Notes: a model not told the origin generated them from the sequence alone. DNA of 64,000 nt from Streptomyces sp. AM 2-1-1 (GCF_029167645.1 NZ_CP119147.1:4668501-4732500); one strand, 5' to 3'; shown: positions 25,873 to 34,060, numbered from the stretch's first letter. Made by a program: numbers and translations.

Positions 25873-25926
25873 GGGGGTTCCGGGGAGTCGGGGCCGCCTG
25901 ACCGGCCCCGACTCCCCGGAACCCCC
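25873..25926 (+). terminator. Very long perfect hairpin terminator after bglC
   Basis: The arm starting GGGGGTTCCGGGGAGTCGGG pairs over 24 bp with its perfect complement across a 6-base loop. The stem is unusually long and lacks mismatches. It isolates the ceb operon from the downstream cebR gene. Confidence 0.85.
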
Positions 25927-26050
25927 CTCGGCGCAGACGGCCTCCCCGCCCACCTGCGTCCCGCGAGGGCGCACCACACGCCCTCGCCACGAGACCCGGC
26001 TGCACGTCGCAGCTGGGTCTTCGTGCGTCCCGGAGGGCGTCCCGTACGAT

Positions 26051-26064
26051 TGGGAGCGCTCCCA
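26051..26064. promoter_or_regulatory. CebR operator upstream of cebR
   Basis: Perfect TGGGAGCGCTCCCA, 115 bases before the cebR ATG, within a locally AT-richer region. It indicates autoregulation of cebR. Confidence 0.9.
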
Positions 26065-26178
26065 AATTTGGTGCTCTTCGGCGGCCACCCGTTCCGGAAA
26101 CGTGTCAAGGGAATCTTTCGACAGGGCTTTCTTCGACATATTCGACTGTGAGAAGTTGACGGCGAACGGGAGGCGGAC

Positions 26179-27210
26179 ATGGTGTCAGCACGCGTACGGG
26201 GCGGCGGGCGGCCCACGCTCGAAGAGGTCGCCGTCAGAGCGGGCGTGGGCCGCGGCACGGTCTCCCGTGTCATCAACGGCTCCCCGCGCGTCAGCGACCA
26301 GACACGGGAGACCGTCGAGGCCGCCATCGCCGAACTCGGGTACGTCCCCAACCGCGCGGCCCGCGCCCTGGCGGGCAACCGCACCGACGCCATAGCGCTG
26401 GTGGTCCCCGAACCCGAAGCCCGTTTCTTCGCCGAGCCGTACTTCTCCGACATCGTGCGCGGTGTGGGCGCCGCCCTCGCCGACACCGACATGCAGCTGC
26501 TGCTCACCCTCGCCGGCAACGACCGCGAGCGCCGCCGGCTCGCCCAGTACCTCACCGCGCACCGGGTGGACGGCGTCCTCCTCGTCTCGGTGCACGCCGA
26601 CGACCCGCTGCCCGAACTGCTGGAGCAGTTGGGCATGCCCTGTGTGATCAGCGGTCAGCGCGGCGCCGACGAACCGCTCACCTCCGTGGACTCCGACAAC
26701 TTCCAGGGCGGCAGGAGCGCCGTCACGCACCTCATCGCGCAGGGCCGCCGCACCATCGGCACCATCACCGGCCGACTGGAGGTCTACGGCGCCCAGCGCC
26801 GTCTGGACGGCTACCGCCAGGCCCTCGCCGAAGCGGGCCTCGCCCCCGACGAACGCCTGATCGCCCTCGCCGACTTCACCGAGGAGGGCGGAGCCCGCGC
26901 GATGCGCGAACTGCTCGCCCGCCACCCCGGCGTGGACGCCGTCTTCGCCGCCTCCGACGTGATGGCCGCCGGCGCCCGCCACGTGCTGCGCCAGGCCGGC
27001 CGGCGCATCCCGGACGACGTCGCCCTGGTCGGCTTCGACGACTCGGTGGTCGCCCGTCACATGGAGCCCGGCCTCACCAGCGTCCGCCAGCCGATCGAGG
27101 AGATGGGGCGCGCCATGACCGAAGTCCTCCTCCAGCAGATCACCGACCCCACCGACGAGCGCCGGCACCTGGTGCTGCCGACTGAGCTGGTCGTCCGCGC
27201 CTCCTCGTGA
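26179..27210 (+). CDS. cebR: LacI-family cellobiose-responsive repressor
   Basis: 343 aa; the ATG at 26179 has GGGAGGCGGAC upstream. The LacI helix-turn-helix and hinge are clear: TLEEVAVRAGVGRGTVSRVI, NGSPRVSDQTRETVEAAI, GYVPNRAARALAGNRT. The periplasmic-binding-like effector domain follows, with VISGQRGADEPLTSVDSDN, GRRTIGTITG and VALVGFDDSVVARHMEPGLT. It should bind the three CebR boxes in this locus and release in response to cellobiose. In this organism it is transcribed in the same direction as the operon and downstream of bglC, with an operator of its own. Known CebR also represses virulence or development genes in some species; nothing here tests that. Confidence 0.96.
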   Translation: MVSARVRGGGRPTLEEVAVRAGVGRGTVSRVINGSPRVSDQTRETVEAAIAELGYVPNRAARALAGNRTDAIALVVPEPEARFFAEPYFSDIVRGVGAALADTDMQLLLTLAGNDRERRRLAQYLTAHRVDGVLLVSVHADDPLPELLEQLGMPCVISGQRGADEPLTSVDSDNFQGGRSAVTHLIAQGRRTIGTITGRLEVYGAQRRLDGYRQALAEAGLAPDERLIALADFTEEGGARAMRELLARHPGVDAVFAASDVMAAGARHVLRQAGRRIPDDVALVGFDDSVVARHMEPGLTSVRQPIEEMGRAMTEVLLQQITDPTDERRHLVLPTELVVRASS

Positions 27211-27289
27211 GGGGCGTGGCGGCCTCCCGGCCGGGGTCGCGGCGGGGGTCACTCTCCCGCACGAGCCTTCCGGGCCCCGGGGCCCGCTG

Positions 27290-27425
27290 AGGGCCGCTCC
27301 CGGACCCCGTGGGGGCCCCTTGGGGCCGTTCCCGGCCCCGGGGAGCCCGCTGAGGGACGTTCCCGGACCCGGGGAGCCCGCCGAGGACCGTTCCCGGCAC
27401 TGGGGGGCCCGCCGAGGGACCTCCC
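27290..27425. repeat. Degenerate 31-bp tandem repeat
   Basis: About four units of CGTTCCCGGACCCGGGGAGC (plus CCGCCGAGGGA) follow cebR and end close to the convergent kinase gene. Units differ at several positions (CCGGCCCCGGGG, CCGGACCCGGGG, CCGGCACTGGGG). Each unit contains a short inverted repeat, so the array could fold as several hairpins and serve as a terminator or repeat buffer. Confidence 0.65.
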
Positions 27426-27440
27426 CGGCACCTTCGAGCG

Positions 27441-28007
27441 CTACGAGCGGGTGTCCGCCGGGCCGGACGCGTTGCCCGTGCCGCGCGGCCCGGTGTCCCG
27501 CAGCCACAGCCGGGCCTGTCGGGGCGAGTCGAACCGCACCACCCGCAGGGGCACCTCGCGCGGCGCCCCGGCCCGCCTGCCGATCTCCGCGCGCCGCCCC
27601 GCGTGCCCGCTCCAGGACGACAGGACGGGATGGTCCCGCGACAGCCACTCCACGGCCCGCTCCCGGTTCCCGCCGAAGATCCGGCGGCGCGTCAGGGTCC
27701 GGGCCAGGGAGCGCCGCAGCACGCGCGGCATGACCACGCGCCGGGGATAGTCGAGCCACACCACCGTGTCGGCCCGCTCCCAGAGCAGGTCGCGGACCTC
27801 CGGATACCCGTACGAGTCGAAGATCCAGCGGTCCTCCTCGACGATGGCCGCCACCTTCCGCCCGAACTCCTCGTCCACCGCCCACCCCGGCCCGGAGAAG
27901 TGGAGGGCGTCCATCTCGTACCAGGGAACCCCCAGCCGTACCCCGAGGGCCCGCGCGAGGGTGGATTTGCCGGCACCCGTGATGCCGACGACCAGGATGC
28001 GTCGCAT
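27441..28007 (-). CDS. P-loop nucleotide/adenylate-kinase-like protein
   Basis: 188 aa starting at ATG 28007 (MRRILVVGIT); the frame is open upstream but the family starts here. Walker A is GITGAGKST at the N-terminus, then GVPWYEMDALHFSGPGW and IVEEDRWIFDSYGYPEVRDLL, a pattern of the small FlaR-like topology-modulation and adenylate-kinase-related proteins. A DTVVWLDYPRRVV segment gives the Walker B Asp. The C-terminal part has the basic lid ARTLTRRRIFGGNRE. Substrate unknown. It faces cebR convergently, with the 31-bp repeat between. Confidence 0.82.
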   Translation of the reverse strand: MRRILVVGITGAGKSTLARALGVRLGVPWYEMDALHFSGPGWAVDEEFGRKVAAIVEEDRWIFDSYGYPEVRDLLWERADTVVWLDYPRRVVMPRVLRRSLARTLTRRRIFGGNRERAVEWLSRDHPVLSSWSGHAGRRAEIGRRAGAPREVPLRVVRFDSPRQARLWLRDTGPRGTGNASGPADTRS

Positions 28008-28406
28008 CGGGGCAGCGTAAGGCCACGCGGGCGTCAGGCCGGGTGCGGCCCGGACCCCGGGGCCGCCCGGGGTGCCCGATGCGGGTGGATCGGTAAGGGA
28101 AAGGGAAAATTTCACGTGGTCGTCACATCGACTTCACCGCGCGGGCTACAGTGCGCCGGGTACGGGAGTGTGTGACGCACCACACCGGGGGTCTCCCCCC
28201 GGATCATGCTGGGGTCGCGTGTCCCGGCACCGCACCCCGCGGCGTCGTCGCCGGTCGGTGACGCCCCGCGTCACCTCCCCTTCGGCCGTGCGCGGCACCA
28301 CGGCGCCGGGCCCGCTTCCCGCCCCAGCGCGGTCCGGACGGAAGGCCCCGGCCACACGACGAGCCGCCGGGTGCGTTCCGGAGCGGCAGTGCATCTGGGG
28401 GGCCAT
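28008..28406. other. Divergent region upstream of TerD-nuclease gene
   Basis: 399 bp, no gene. It holds a GGGAAAGGGAAAATTTCAC tract (about 28098-28116), a possible -10 TACAGT (about 28145-28150) with no good -35, and the GGGGGTCTCCCCCC inverted repeat near 28187-28200. The divergent kinase and TerD-nuclease genes probably have promoters here. Confidence 0.4.
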
Positions 28407-30578
28407 ATGCGCACCATGGTCAAAGGCGCGAACGTCGGACTGTCCGCGCTGAGCGAGGACGTCGGGTCGGTCGTCGTGAGTCTCGGCTGGAGCAGCGCGA
28501 CGGGGGAGGGCGACGCGGACGTCTCCGTGCTGCTGCTCGACGAGAACGGCAAGGTGCGGGACGACGCCGACTTCTGCTTCTACAACACTCCGGTCGCGGG
28601 CGACGGAAGCGTGCAGCTGCTGGGCAAGACGCCCTCCACCGACGGTGACGAGGACCGCATCAGCTTCGACCTCGACGCGGTTCCGCAGGCGGTCGACCGC
28701 CTGGTGATCGCCGCCAGCCGCTACCGGGGCGCCAGGTTCGGCGAACTCGACGATCTGCGGGTCACCCTCGCGGACAGCGCGGGCGAAGCCCTGCTCTCCT
28801 TCTCCGTCGAGGAGGCGGGAGAGGTGAGCGCCCTCGTCTTCGGCGAGCTCTACCGGCGCTCCGGCGCGTGGAAGTTCCGTGCGGTCGGACAGGGGTACGC
28901 GTCCGGGCTGGCGGGCCTGGCCGGGGACTTCGGCGTCGACATCGACGACGACGCGGCAGCGGCGGAGGCGGAGGATTCCGCAGCGGGGGACAGGACCGCC
29001 GCCGTGGAGTCCAAGGAGCCCGTGGAGACGGCGGGAAGGGACACGGAGGCGGACGGGGGCGCCCGGGGCGCCGCCGGGGTCGCTCTCCCCGCACCCCGGA
29101 GCGCGACCGCCACGCCGTCGGCCGCCGGAACAGCCGCCCCCGAGGCGGGGGCGCCCGCGGTCGGTGTGGCGACGGCGGCCTCCGCGCCCCGGTCCGCCCT
29201 GCCCGACGCCGCTCCTCCGGTCGCCGCCGCGCCCGGGCCCCGGCGTCCGCGCACCGCGCGGAAGAAGGTCACGATCCAGCGGGTGGCGAAGAAGTCGCTC
29301 GCCGAGAACGACGCCTGGCAGCCGGCCCGGCTCTTCCCCGTACCGGCACTCCGGACCGACCGGGAACGCGAGACCAGGGCCACCTCCGTCGTCCTGGCGG
29401 TGATGGCCCAGGTCCCGGAGTTCGGCAGGCGGCTCACCGCCGGTTTCGGGGCACCTGCCGGACGCATGGAGACGTTCACCGAGGTCTCCCTGCCGCATGG
29501 GGACACCCCGCGACGGCCGGACGGAGTGATCCGCGTCGAACGCGCGGGCAAGCTCTGGACCGCCCTGGTGGAGACGAAGACGAACGGCAACCCGCTCAAG
29601 GACGACCAGGTCCAGGCGTACATGGACATCGCCGCCCGCCGGGGGTACGAGGCGGTCATCACGCTCTCCAACGACGTCGCGCTGGAGGGCAGCCCGCTGG
29701 TCGCCGTACGCGTGGACGGGAGGCGCAAGCACAAGGTCGCGCTGTGGCACCTCTCCTGGGCCGACGTCGCCCACCAGGCGCAGATGCTCATCCGGCACGA
29801 GGGGGTGGGCAACGCCGCGCACGCCTGGATCCTCGCGGAGCTGCTCCAGTACCTCCAGCACGAGAACTCCGGGTGCCACGGCTTCCAGAACATGGGCGCC
29901 TCCTGGGTACCGGTCCGCAAGGGGATCGACGACGAGACCCTCTGCGTGGGGGACCCCCGGGCCGTGCAGGTCATCGAGAGCTGGGAACGCCTGGTGCGCC
30001 AGGTCTGCCTGGGGCTGGGCGGCGAACTCGGGCAGAAGGTCCTTCCCCTCCAGCGCAGTCGGCGGGGCGCGGACCCCACCGTGCGGCGCACCGAGCAGGC
30101 CGACCAGCTCTGTGCGCAGGGCCGGCTGGAGGCCGGACTGCGGATCGAGGGCATGCCGGGCGCGCTGACCCTCAGCGCCGACCTGCGGACGGGAAAGCTG
30201 CGCACCTCCGTCGACGTGCCGTCGGCGGAGCAGGGTTACCCGTTGAGCCGGATCAAACGGCTGCTGCGCCAACTCGACGCCGCGCCGGCCGACTTGCACA
30301 TCGAGACGCTTCTCGAAGGTGACGCGCCGGGTCCGCGTGGCACGCTGGAGCGACTGCGCCCCGAGCCCGCCGATCTGCTCCCCAGGGACGGTGCGCAGAT
30401 CGCCGGGTTCCGGCTCTCGCTCCTCAAGGGCATGGGCAGCGGGCGCGGCAGCGCCGAGACCGGATTCATCCGGAGCGTCGACGGCGCGGTGCACCGGTTC
30501 CACACCACGGTCGTCGCCCACCTCGACGCCAAGGGCCCGCGCCGGGGCCGGACGGGCGATGCTCCTCCGGCGGAGTGA
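28407..30578 (+). CDS. TerD domain fused to PD-(D/E)XK-type nuclease domain
   Basis: 723 aa in three parts. Residues 1-180 are a TerD domain of the tellurite/stress family, with the start VKGANVGLSAL and Ca-binding-type ADFCFYNTPVAGDGSV and ISFDLDAVPQAVDRLVIAAS. Residues about 181-290 are an Ala/Pro-rich linker that is disordered. From 318 comes a nuclease-like domain: a helix with E320 and RATSVVLAVMAQVPEFG, then PDGVIRVERAG with D372, VETKTNGNP with E389 and K391, and DDQVQAYMDIAA with Q401/Q403. The D...E-x-K...Q pattern is the PD-(D/E)XK core. The C-terminal 300 residues (for example GFQNMGASWVPVRKG) are unrecognised. TerD systems have been linked to DNA processing; this fusion would place both functions in one protein. 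The ATG at 28407 is chosen, with a second ATG at 28416; the upstream site is GGGGGG. Confidence 0.75.
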   Translation: MRTMVKGANVGLSALSEDVGSVVVSLGWSSATGEGDADVSVLLLDENGKVRDDADFCFYNTPVAGDGSVQLLGKTPSTDGDEDRISFDLDAVPQAVDRLVIAASRYRGARFGELDDLRVTLADSAGEALLSFSVEEAGEVSALVFGELYRRSGAWKFRAVGQGYASGLAGLAGDFGVDIDDDAAAAEAEDSAAGDRTAAVESKEPVETAGRDTEADGGARGAAGVALPAPRSATATPSAAGTAAPEAGAPAVGVATAASAPRSALPDAAPPVAAAPGPRRPRTARKKVTIQRVAKKSLAENDAWQPARLFPVPALRTDRERETRATSVVLAVMAQVPEFGRRLTAGFGAPAGRMETFTEVSLPHGDTPRRPDGVIRVERAGKLWTALVETKTNGNPLKDDQVQAYMDIAARRGYEAVITLSNDVALEGSPLVAVRVDGRRKHKVALWHLSWADVAHQAQMLIRHEGVGNAAHAWILAELLQYLQHENSGCHGFQNMGASWVPVRKGIDDETLCVGDPRAVQVIESWERLVRQVCLGLGGELGQKVLPLQRSRRGADPTVRRTEQADQLCAQGRLEAGLRIEGMPGALTLSADLRTGKLRTSVDVPSAEQGYPLSRIKRLLRQLDAAPADLHIETLLEGDAPGPRGTLERLRPEPADLLPRDGAQIAGFRLSLLKGMGSGRGSAETGFIRSVDGAVHRFHTTVVAHLDAKGPRRGRTGDAPPAE

Positions 30579-30609
30579 CCGCCGTCCATGCCCTGTCGGA
30601 GAAGGTTCG

Positions 30610-30996
30610 TCAGGGCCGGCTGCGCAGCGGGTGGTCCGCCGGAACCTCGATCACCCCGATGTGCAGCCCGTCCGGGTCGGCGATCCACATCTCGATCAGC
30701 CCCCACGGCTCCTGGACGGGCGGCCGCAGGATCGGCACACCGCGGGCGCGGAGTTCGTCGTGGGCGGCGGCGACGTCGGCGACCTGGAGCCAGAGCCGCA
30801 GGTCACCGGAGGGCGGGGTGTCGCCCCGGCCGGAGAGTTCGAGGAACCCGCCGCCCAGGAAGTAGACCGTGCCGCGCTCCGGCCCGGTGCCGAACTCGCG
30901 GTGGACGGCGAGGCCGAGGGCCTGACCGTAGAAGGTCCGGCTGCGCTCGGGGTCGGTGGGGCGCAGCAGTGTCCTGCTGCTCAGTACGTGCACCAT
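30610..30996 (-). CDS. VOC/glyoxalase-family protein
   Basis: 128 aa from ATG 30996 (MVHVLSSRTLLRPTDPERSR). It has the beta-alpha-beta-beta-beta VOC pattern, with FYGQALGLAVHREFG, VYFLGGGFLELSGRGDTP, LRLWLQVADVAAAHDEL, and WGLIEMWIADPDGLHIGVIE at the end, where Asp-Pro-Asp-Gly and Glu are typical metal-site surroundings. Conserved metal ligands are not clear (His8-like site is absent), so it may be a binding or dioxygenase-like member. It is convergent with the TerD-nuclease gene. The substrate is unknown. Confidence 0.82.
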   Translation of the reverse strand: MVHVLSSRTLLRPTDPERSRTFYGQALGLAVHREFGTGPERGTVYFLGGGFLELSGRGDTPPSGDLRLWLQVADVAAAHDELRARGVPILRPPVQEPWGLIEMWIADPDGLHIGVIEVPADHPLRSRP

Positions 30997-31114
30997 GCGC
31001 CCCGAGGTTACGCCGCGGGCGCAGCCGGGCCCCTGTCCCCGCGCCGGTCCGCGTGCCCGGTGCCGGTCCGCGTGCCCGGGGACGGGGACCGGCGCGGGGG
31101 CAGGGGCCCGGGGC

Positions 31115-31636
31115 TCAGCTCTCGGCCCGGGCCTTGAGGTTGTGCACCCAGTCGTCGAGCGAGGCGTCGAGCGCTGCCTGGAGGGCGGAGGTCGCGGCCT
31201 CGACCGGATCCCCGGACCAGGACTCCTCGGTGTGGACGTGCACCCCGTCCGCACGGGGGGTGAAGGTCCACACGTGCACCGCCGTGATGCCCTGGGCCGG
31301 CCCGCCCCAGACGATGCGGCGACCGGGCTCGACCTGCTCGACCGTGGAGGTGATGCCGCTCAGCCCCTCCACCGACCAGCGGAAGACGGAGCCGGGCCGG
31401 AGCCGGCCGGGCGTCACCCGGGTCGCCTCGCTGACGTCGGGCTGCCACAGCGGCCAGTTCTCGACATCCGTCTGGATCTTCCAGATCCGCTCCAGGGGGG
31501 CGTGGATGACGATGTCCTCGCGGGTGATGACGGGGGCGGTGGTGTCGACGCCGACCGGGTGCTGCCCGGAGCCGGTCAGACCGAACAGGAAGGTCAGGGG
31601 AAACGCGGCGGCCTTGGCGAGGAAGGGGGTGAACAC
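31115..31636 (-). CDS. SRPBCC (START/Bet v1-like) family protein
   Basis: 173 aa from a GTG at 31636 with AGGAGA eight bases upstream. After an N-terminal segment (FTPFLAKAAAFPLTFLFG, moderately hydrophobic and possibly a membrane or signal-like helix) comes the SRPBCC core ITREDIVIHAPLERIWKI, DVENWPLWQPDVSE, GSVFRWSVEGLSG, PGRRIVWGG and a C-terminal helix ALQAALDASLDDWVHNLKA. These are ligand-binding or polyketide-cyclase-like folds with varied roles. The 34-bp repeat array lies just upstream of its start. No operon partner is close on the same strand other than the MDR gene further upstream. Confidence 0.82.
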   Translation of the reverse strand: MFTPFLAKAAAFPLTFLFGLTGSGQHPVGVDTTAPVITREDIVIHAPLERIWKIQTDVENWPLWQPDVSEATRVTPGRLRPGSVFRWSVEGLSGITSTVEQVEPGRRIVWGGPAQGITAVHVWTFTPRADGVHVHTEESWSGDPVEAATSALQAALDASLDDWVHNLKARAES

Positions 31637-31973
31637 GGGTGGTTCTCCTGAATGCGTGGAGGAGGTGGGCGGTGCGGTTACGGGAGGGGGCGTACACGGG
31701 GCGCAGAGGAGCGCCGGGGGAGGACGGGTCGTGCAGCGGGTGCGTGGGCCCCTGAAGGGTCGTGGCGCCGAGGGTGCGTGGGCCCCTGAAGGGTCGTGGC
31801 GCCGAGGGTGCGTGGGCCCCTGAAGGGTCGTGGCGCCGAGGGTGCGTGGGCCACCGAAGGCTCGGGGCGCCGAGGGTGCGCGTGCCTCTGAAGGTTCACG
31901 AGCCACGGTCCGACGGTCCGCGGACGACGGTTACGGGGGCACGGCCCGTGACGCCCGGCCCGCGGGCCCGGCG
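31637..31973. other. Intergenic region dominated by repeat array
   Basis: 337 bp between two minus-strand genes. Its middle is the 34-bp array described next. The left end carries the ribosome site of the SRPBCC gene. No other gene is supported; the open frames that cross the array are repeat artefacts. Confidence 0.55.
31741..31910. repeat. 34-bp direct tandem repeat, four good copies and a fifth degenerate
   Basis: TGCGTGGGCCCCTGAAGGGT begins each 34-bp unit, which continues CGTGGCGCCGAGGG. Starts are at 31741, 31775, 31809, 31843 and 31877, exactly 34 bp apart. The first three units are identical to each other. The fourth has CCACCGAAGGCTCGGGGC changes and the fifth is more diverged. There are no spacers between the units. 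Each contains an internal GGGCCCCTGAAGGG inverted element. Confidence 0.9.
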
Positions 31974-33005
31974 TCACGGGACGAGGAGGACCTTGCCGGC
32001 CACCGTGCCGGACTCGGCCAGCCGCATCGCCTCCGCGGCACGGGCGAGCGGGATCTCCGCCGCGATCCGAGCGGTGAGGTCGCCCCGCCGTAGGGCGCCG
32101 AACACCTGGGTGAGGTCGGCTCGGACACGGGCCCGGAAGCGGTTCTTGGCGTAGGCCCGGCCGGCCCAGACGTTGAAGAAGTACGCGCTGCGGCCGTTGG
32201 GCAGCCAGTTCCAGAGCCAGACCCGGCCCAGCAGCTTGACCACCGGCAGCGCACCCGAACCCTCGTCGTCGCGGGTGGCGGCGCTGCCGTACGAGACGAG
32301 GGTGCCGCCCCGGGCGAGCAGGCTCCAGGAGTCGACGACGCTCCGGCCGCCGACGTGGTCGAACACGGCGTCGACACCGCCGGGGGCCAGTTCCCGGACA
32401 CGGGCCGGGACGTCGTCGTTCCGGTAGTCGACGGGGATCACCCCGAGCGCCCGCAGCCCTTCGTGGTGGCGGGCCGACGCCGTACCCACGACCGTGGCGC
32501 CGGCCGCCGTCGCCAGCTGGACCAGGACCGACCCCACACCGCCGTTGGCACCGTGGACCAGGACGGTCGCGCCGCTGCGGACCCGCGCCTTGCGGTGCAG
32601 CATCTGCCAGGCGGTGAGGCCGTTGACGACCGCGGTCTCCGCTTCGGCGGCCCCGACCCCGTCCGGGACCTCCACCACGTCGGCCGCGTCGAGCACCACG
32701 TGGCTGGCCCACCCGCCGGTCTTCGTCAGGGCGGCCACCCGCTTGCCGATCAGCCCGGCACCGGCGCCGGTGCCGCTCCCCAGCACCGTGCCGACCAGGT
32801 CGTACCCGGGAACGAAGGGGAACGCGGGCTGGTCGTAGTACCGGCCCCGGCGCATCTGCTGCTCCGCGAACGACACCCCCGTCGCCTCCATGCGGACGAG
32901 GACCTGCCCCACCCCCGGCGCCGGCACCGGACCGGAGCGCAGCTCCAGACCCTCCGGCTCGACCTTGCCCGGCAGGACCACCTCGACGTATGCGCCGTCA
33001 CCCAC
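31974..33005 (-). CDS. MDR-superfamily quinone oxidoreductase-like protein
   Basis: 343 aa from a GTG at 33005 behind a strong GAGGAGG. Medium-chain dehydrogenase with the NADPH-binding motif VLVHGANGGVGSVLVQLATAAG. The N-terminal GroES-like part includes GVSFAEQQMRRGRYYDQP, FPFVPGYDLVGTVLGSG, and lacks the zinc-binding Cys cluster, so it is zinc-independent as in QOR-type enzymes. C-terminal parts RGGTLVSYGSAATRDD and LARAAEAMRLAESG are typical. It is transcribed divergently from a TetR gene across a 249-bp region with a matched inverted repeat, so the TetR protein probably controls it. Confidence 0.9.
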   Translation of the reverse strand: MGDGAYVEVVLPGKVEPEGLELRSGPVPAPGVGQVLVRMEATGVSFAEQQMRRGRYYDQPAFPFVPGYDLVGTVLGSGTGAGAGLIGKRVAALTKTGGWASHVVLDAADVVEVPDGVGAAEAETAVVNGLTAWQMLHRKARVRSGATVLVHGANGGVGSVLVQLATAAGATVVGTASARHHEGLRALGVIPVDYRNDDVPARVRELAPGGVDAVFDHVGGRSVVDSWSLLARGGTLVSYGSAATRDDEGSGALPVVKLLGRVWLWNWLPNGRSAYFFNVWAGRAYAKNRFRARVRADLTQVFGALRRGDLTARIAAEIPLARAAEAMRLAESGTVAGKVLLVP

Positions 33006-33075
33006 GACGACCTCCTCTTCGCTCGTACCGCACTACCGCAATGGACCGACACGAACGTTTGAGGCGCTCGTGTTC

Positions 33076-33172
33076 GTTAGAAGCTATAACGAGAATGGCT
33101 GTCTCGCTCGTTCGTGTCAAGCGCTCGGCCTCACTTACGTGAGGGCCCATGCCGTGCGTGATAGCTTCTAAC
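33076..33172. promoter_or_regulatory. Long-range inverted repeat in divergent MDR/TetR promoter region
   Basis: GTTAGAAGCTAT (33076-33087) and its exact reverse complement ATAGCTTCTAAC (33161-33172) lie 73 bp apart. Each arm contains a -10-like element pointing inward (TATAAC on the plus strand at 33084-33089, TATCAC on the minus strand near 33160-33165). This suggests two overlapping promoters and twin operators for the TetR protein. Confidence 0.65.
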
Positions 33173-33254
33173 TGCGCGGGCGAGTGCGGTGCGGGGCCGT
33201 ACGGGGACGCCCGGCGGGACTTCGGACTTCACCGAGAAGGAGGAGGTGGCGGGC

Positions 33255-33914
33255 ATGGCCGACGGTGCATCGACCCCACGTGAGCGGTACCGGCAACAGA
33301 TCCGCGCGGAGGTGAAGGAGTGCGCCCGCGAGCAGATCGCCACGGCGGGCGCCTCGGGACTCTCGCTCAACGCCATCGCCAAGCGGATGGGCATGAGCGG
33401 CCCGGCCCTCTACCGGTACTTCGCCGGCCGCGACGAACTCATCACCGAACTGGTGCGGGACGCCTACCGCTCCCTCGCCGACGCCTTCGTCGCGGCGGGC
33501 GAGGAGGCCGGTCCGGCCGGCCTCGCGGAGGTGCTGAGGCGCTGGGCCCTGGAGGACCCGCACCGTTACTTCCTGGTCTACGGCACACCCGTACCCGGGT
33601 ACGAGGCGCCGGAGGACGTCACCGCGATCGCCGGCGAGATGATGACCGTCCTGCTCGGCGCGTGCGCCGCCGCCGCGGTGTCCGCCGCCGCAGGCCCGGA
33701 CTTCCACGCCTTCGAGGCGGACCTGGCCGCCCACCACGCCTGGGCGGGCGCCCACCCCGACACCCCGCCGGCCGCTCTGCGCCTCGCCCTGGCCCTCTGG
33801 ACCCGCCTGCACGGCGTGCTCTCCCTCGAACTCGCGGGCCACTTCACCGGCATGGGCCTGGACCCCGCCCTGATGTACGCCGCCGAGGTGGAGGCGCTGA
33901 CCGCCGGAGAGTGA
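33255..33914 (+). CDS. TetR-family transcriptional regulator
   Basis: 219 aa from ATG 33255, with AAGGAGG about 10 bases upstream; an in-frame GTG at 33246 is an alternative. The helix-turn-helix at about 20-65 reads CAREQIATAGASGLSLNAIA, KRMGMSGPALYRYFAGRDEL. The C-terminal TetR domain includes ALEDPHRYFLVYGTPVPGY, of the TetR_C_8/13 kind. It most likely represses the divergent quinone oxidoreductase gene. Ligand unknown. Confidence 0.9.
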   Translation: MADGASTPRERYRQQIRAEVKECAREQIATAGASGLSLNAIAKRMGMSGPALYRYFAGRDELITELVRDAYRSLADAFVAAGEEAGPAGLAEVLRRWALEDPHRYFLVYGTPVPGYEAPEDVTAIAGEMMTVLLGACAAAAVSAAAGPDFHAFEADLAAHHAWAGAHPDTPPAALRLALALWTRLHGVLSLELAGHFTGMGLDPALMYAAEVEALTAGE

Positions 33915-34060
33915 GGGGGCGGGGGCTCGGACGGGGGCCGGGATCCCCGTCGGACCCACGGGTGGCCTGGAAGGGCGGCTCCGTGCCCGGAGTGGCCCCT
34001 TCGGCCCGGGGAGCGGGGGAGCGGGGACGAGGGCTGCGGTGTCACCGGAATCGCGGCACG

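Noticed and set aside
23025..26636. 1203-aa minus-strand open frame opposite cebF to cebR
   Set aside because: Antisense to four well-supported genes; sequence is Gly/Arg/Val-rich with no domain pattern.
27211..27440. Short minus-strand frames across the 31-bp repeat array
   Set aside because: Their translations are repeat-encoded Gly/Pro/Arg peptides with no ribosome site.
31741..31910. CRISPR-like appearance of the 34-bp repeats
   Set aside because: Units are directly adjacent with no unique spacers and no cas genes nearby, so it is an ordinary tandem repeat.
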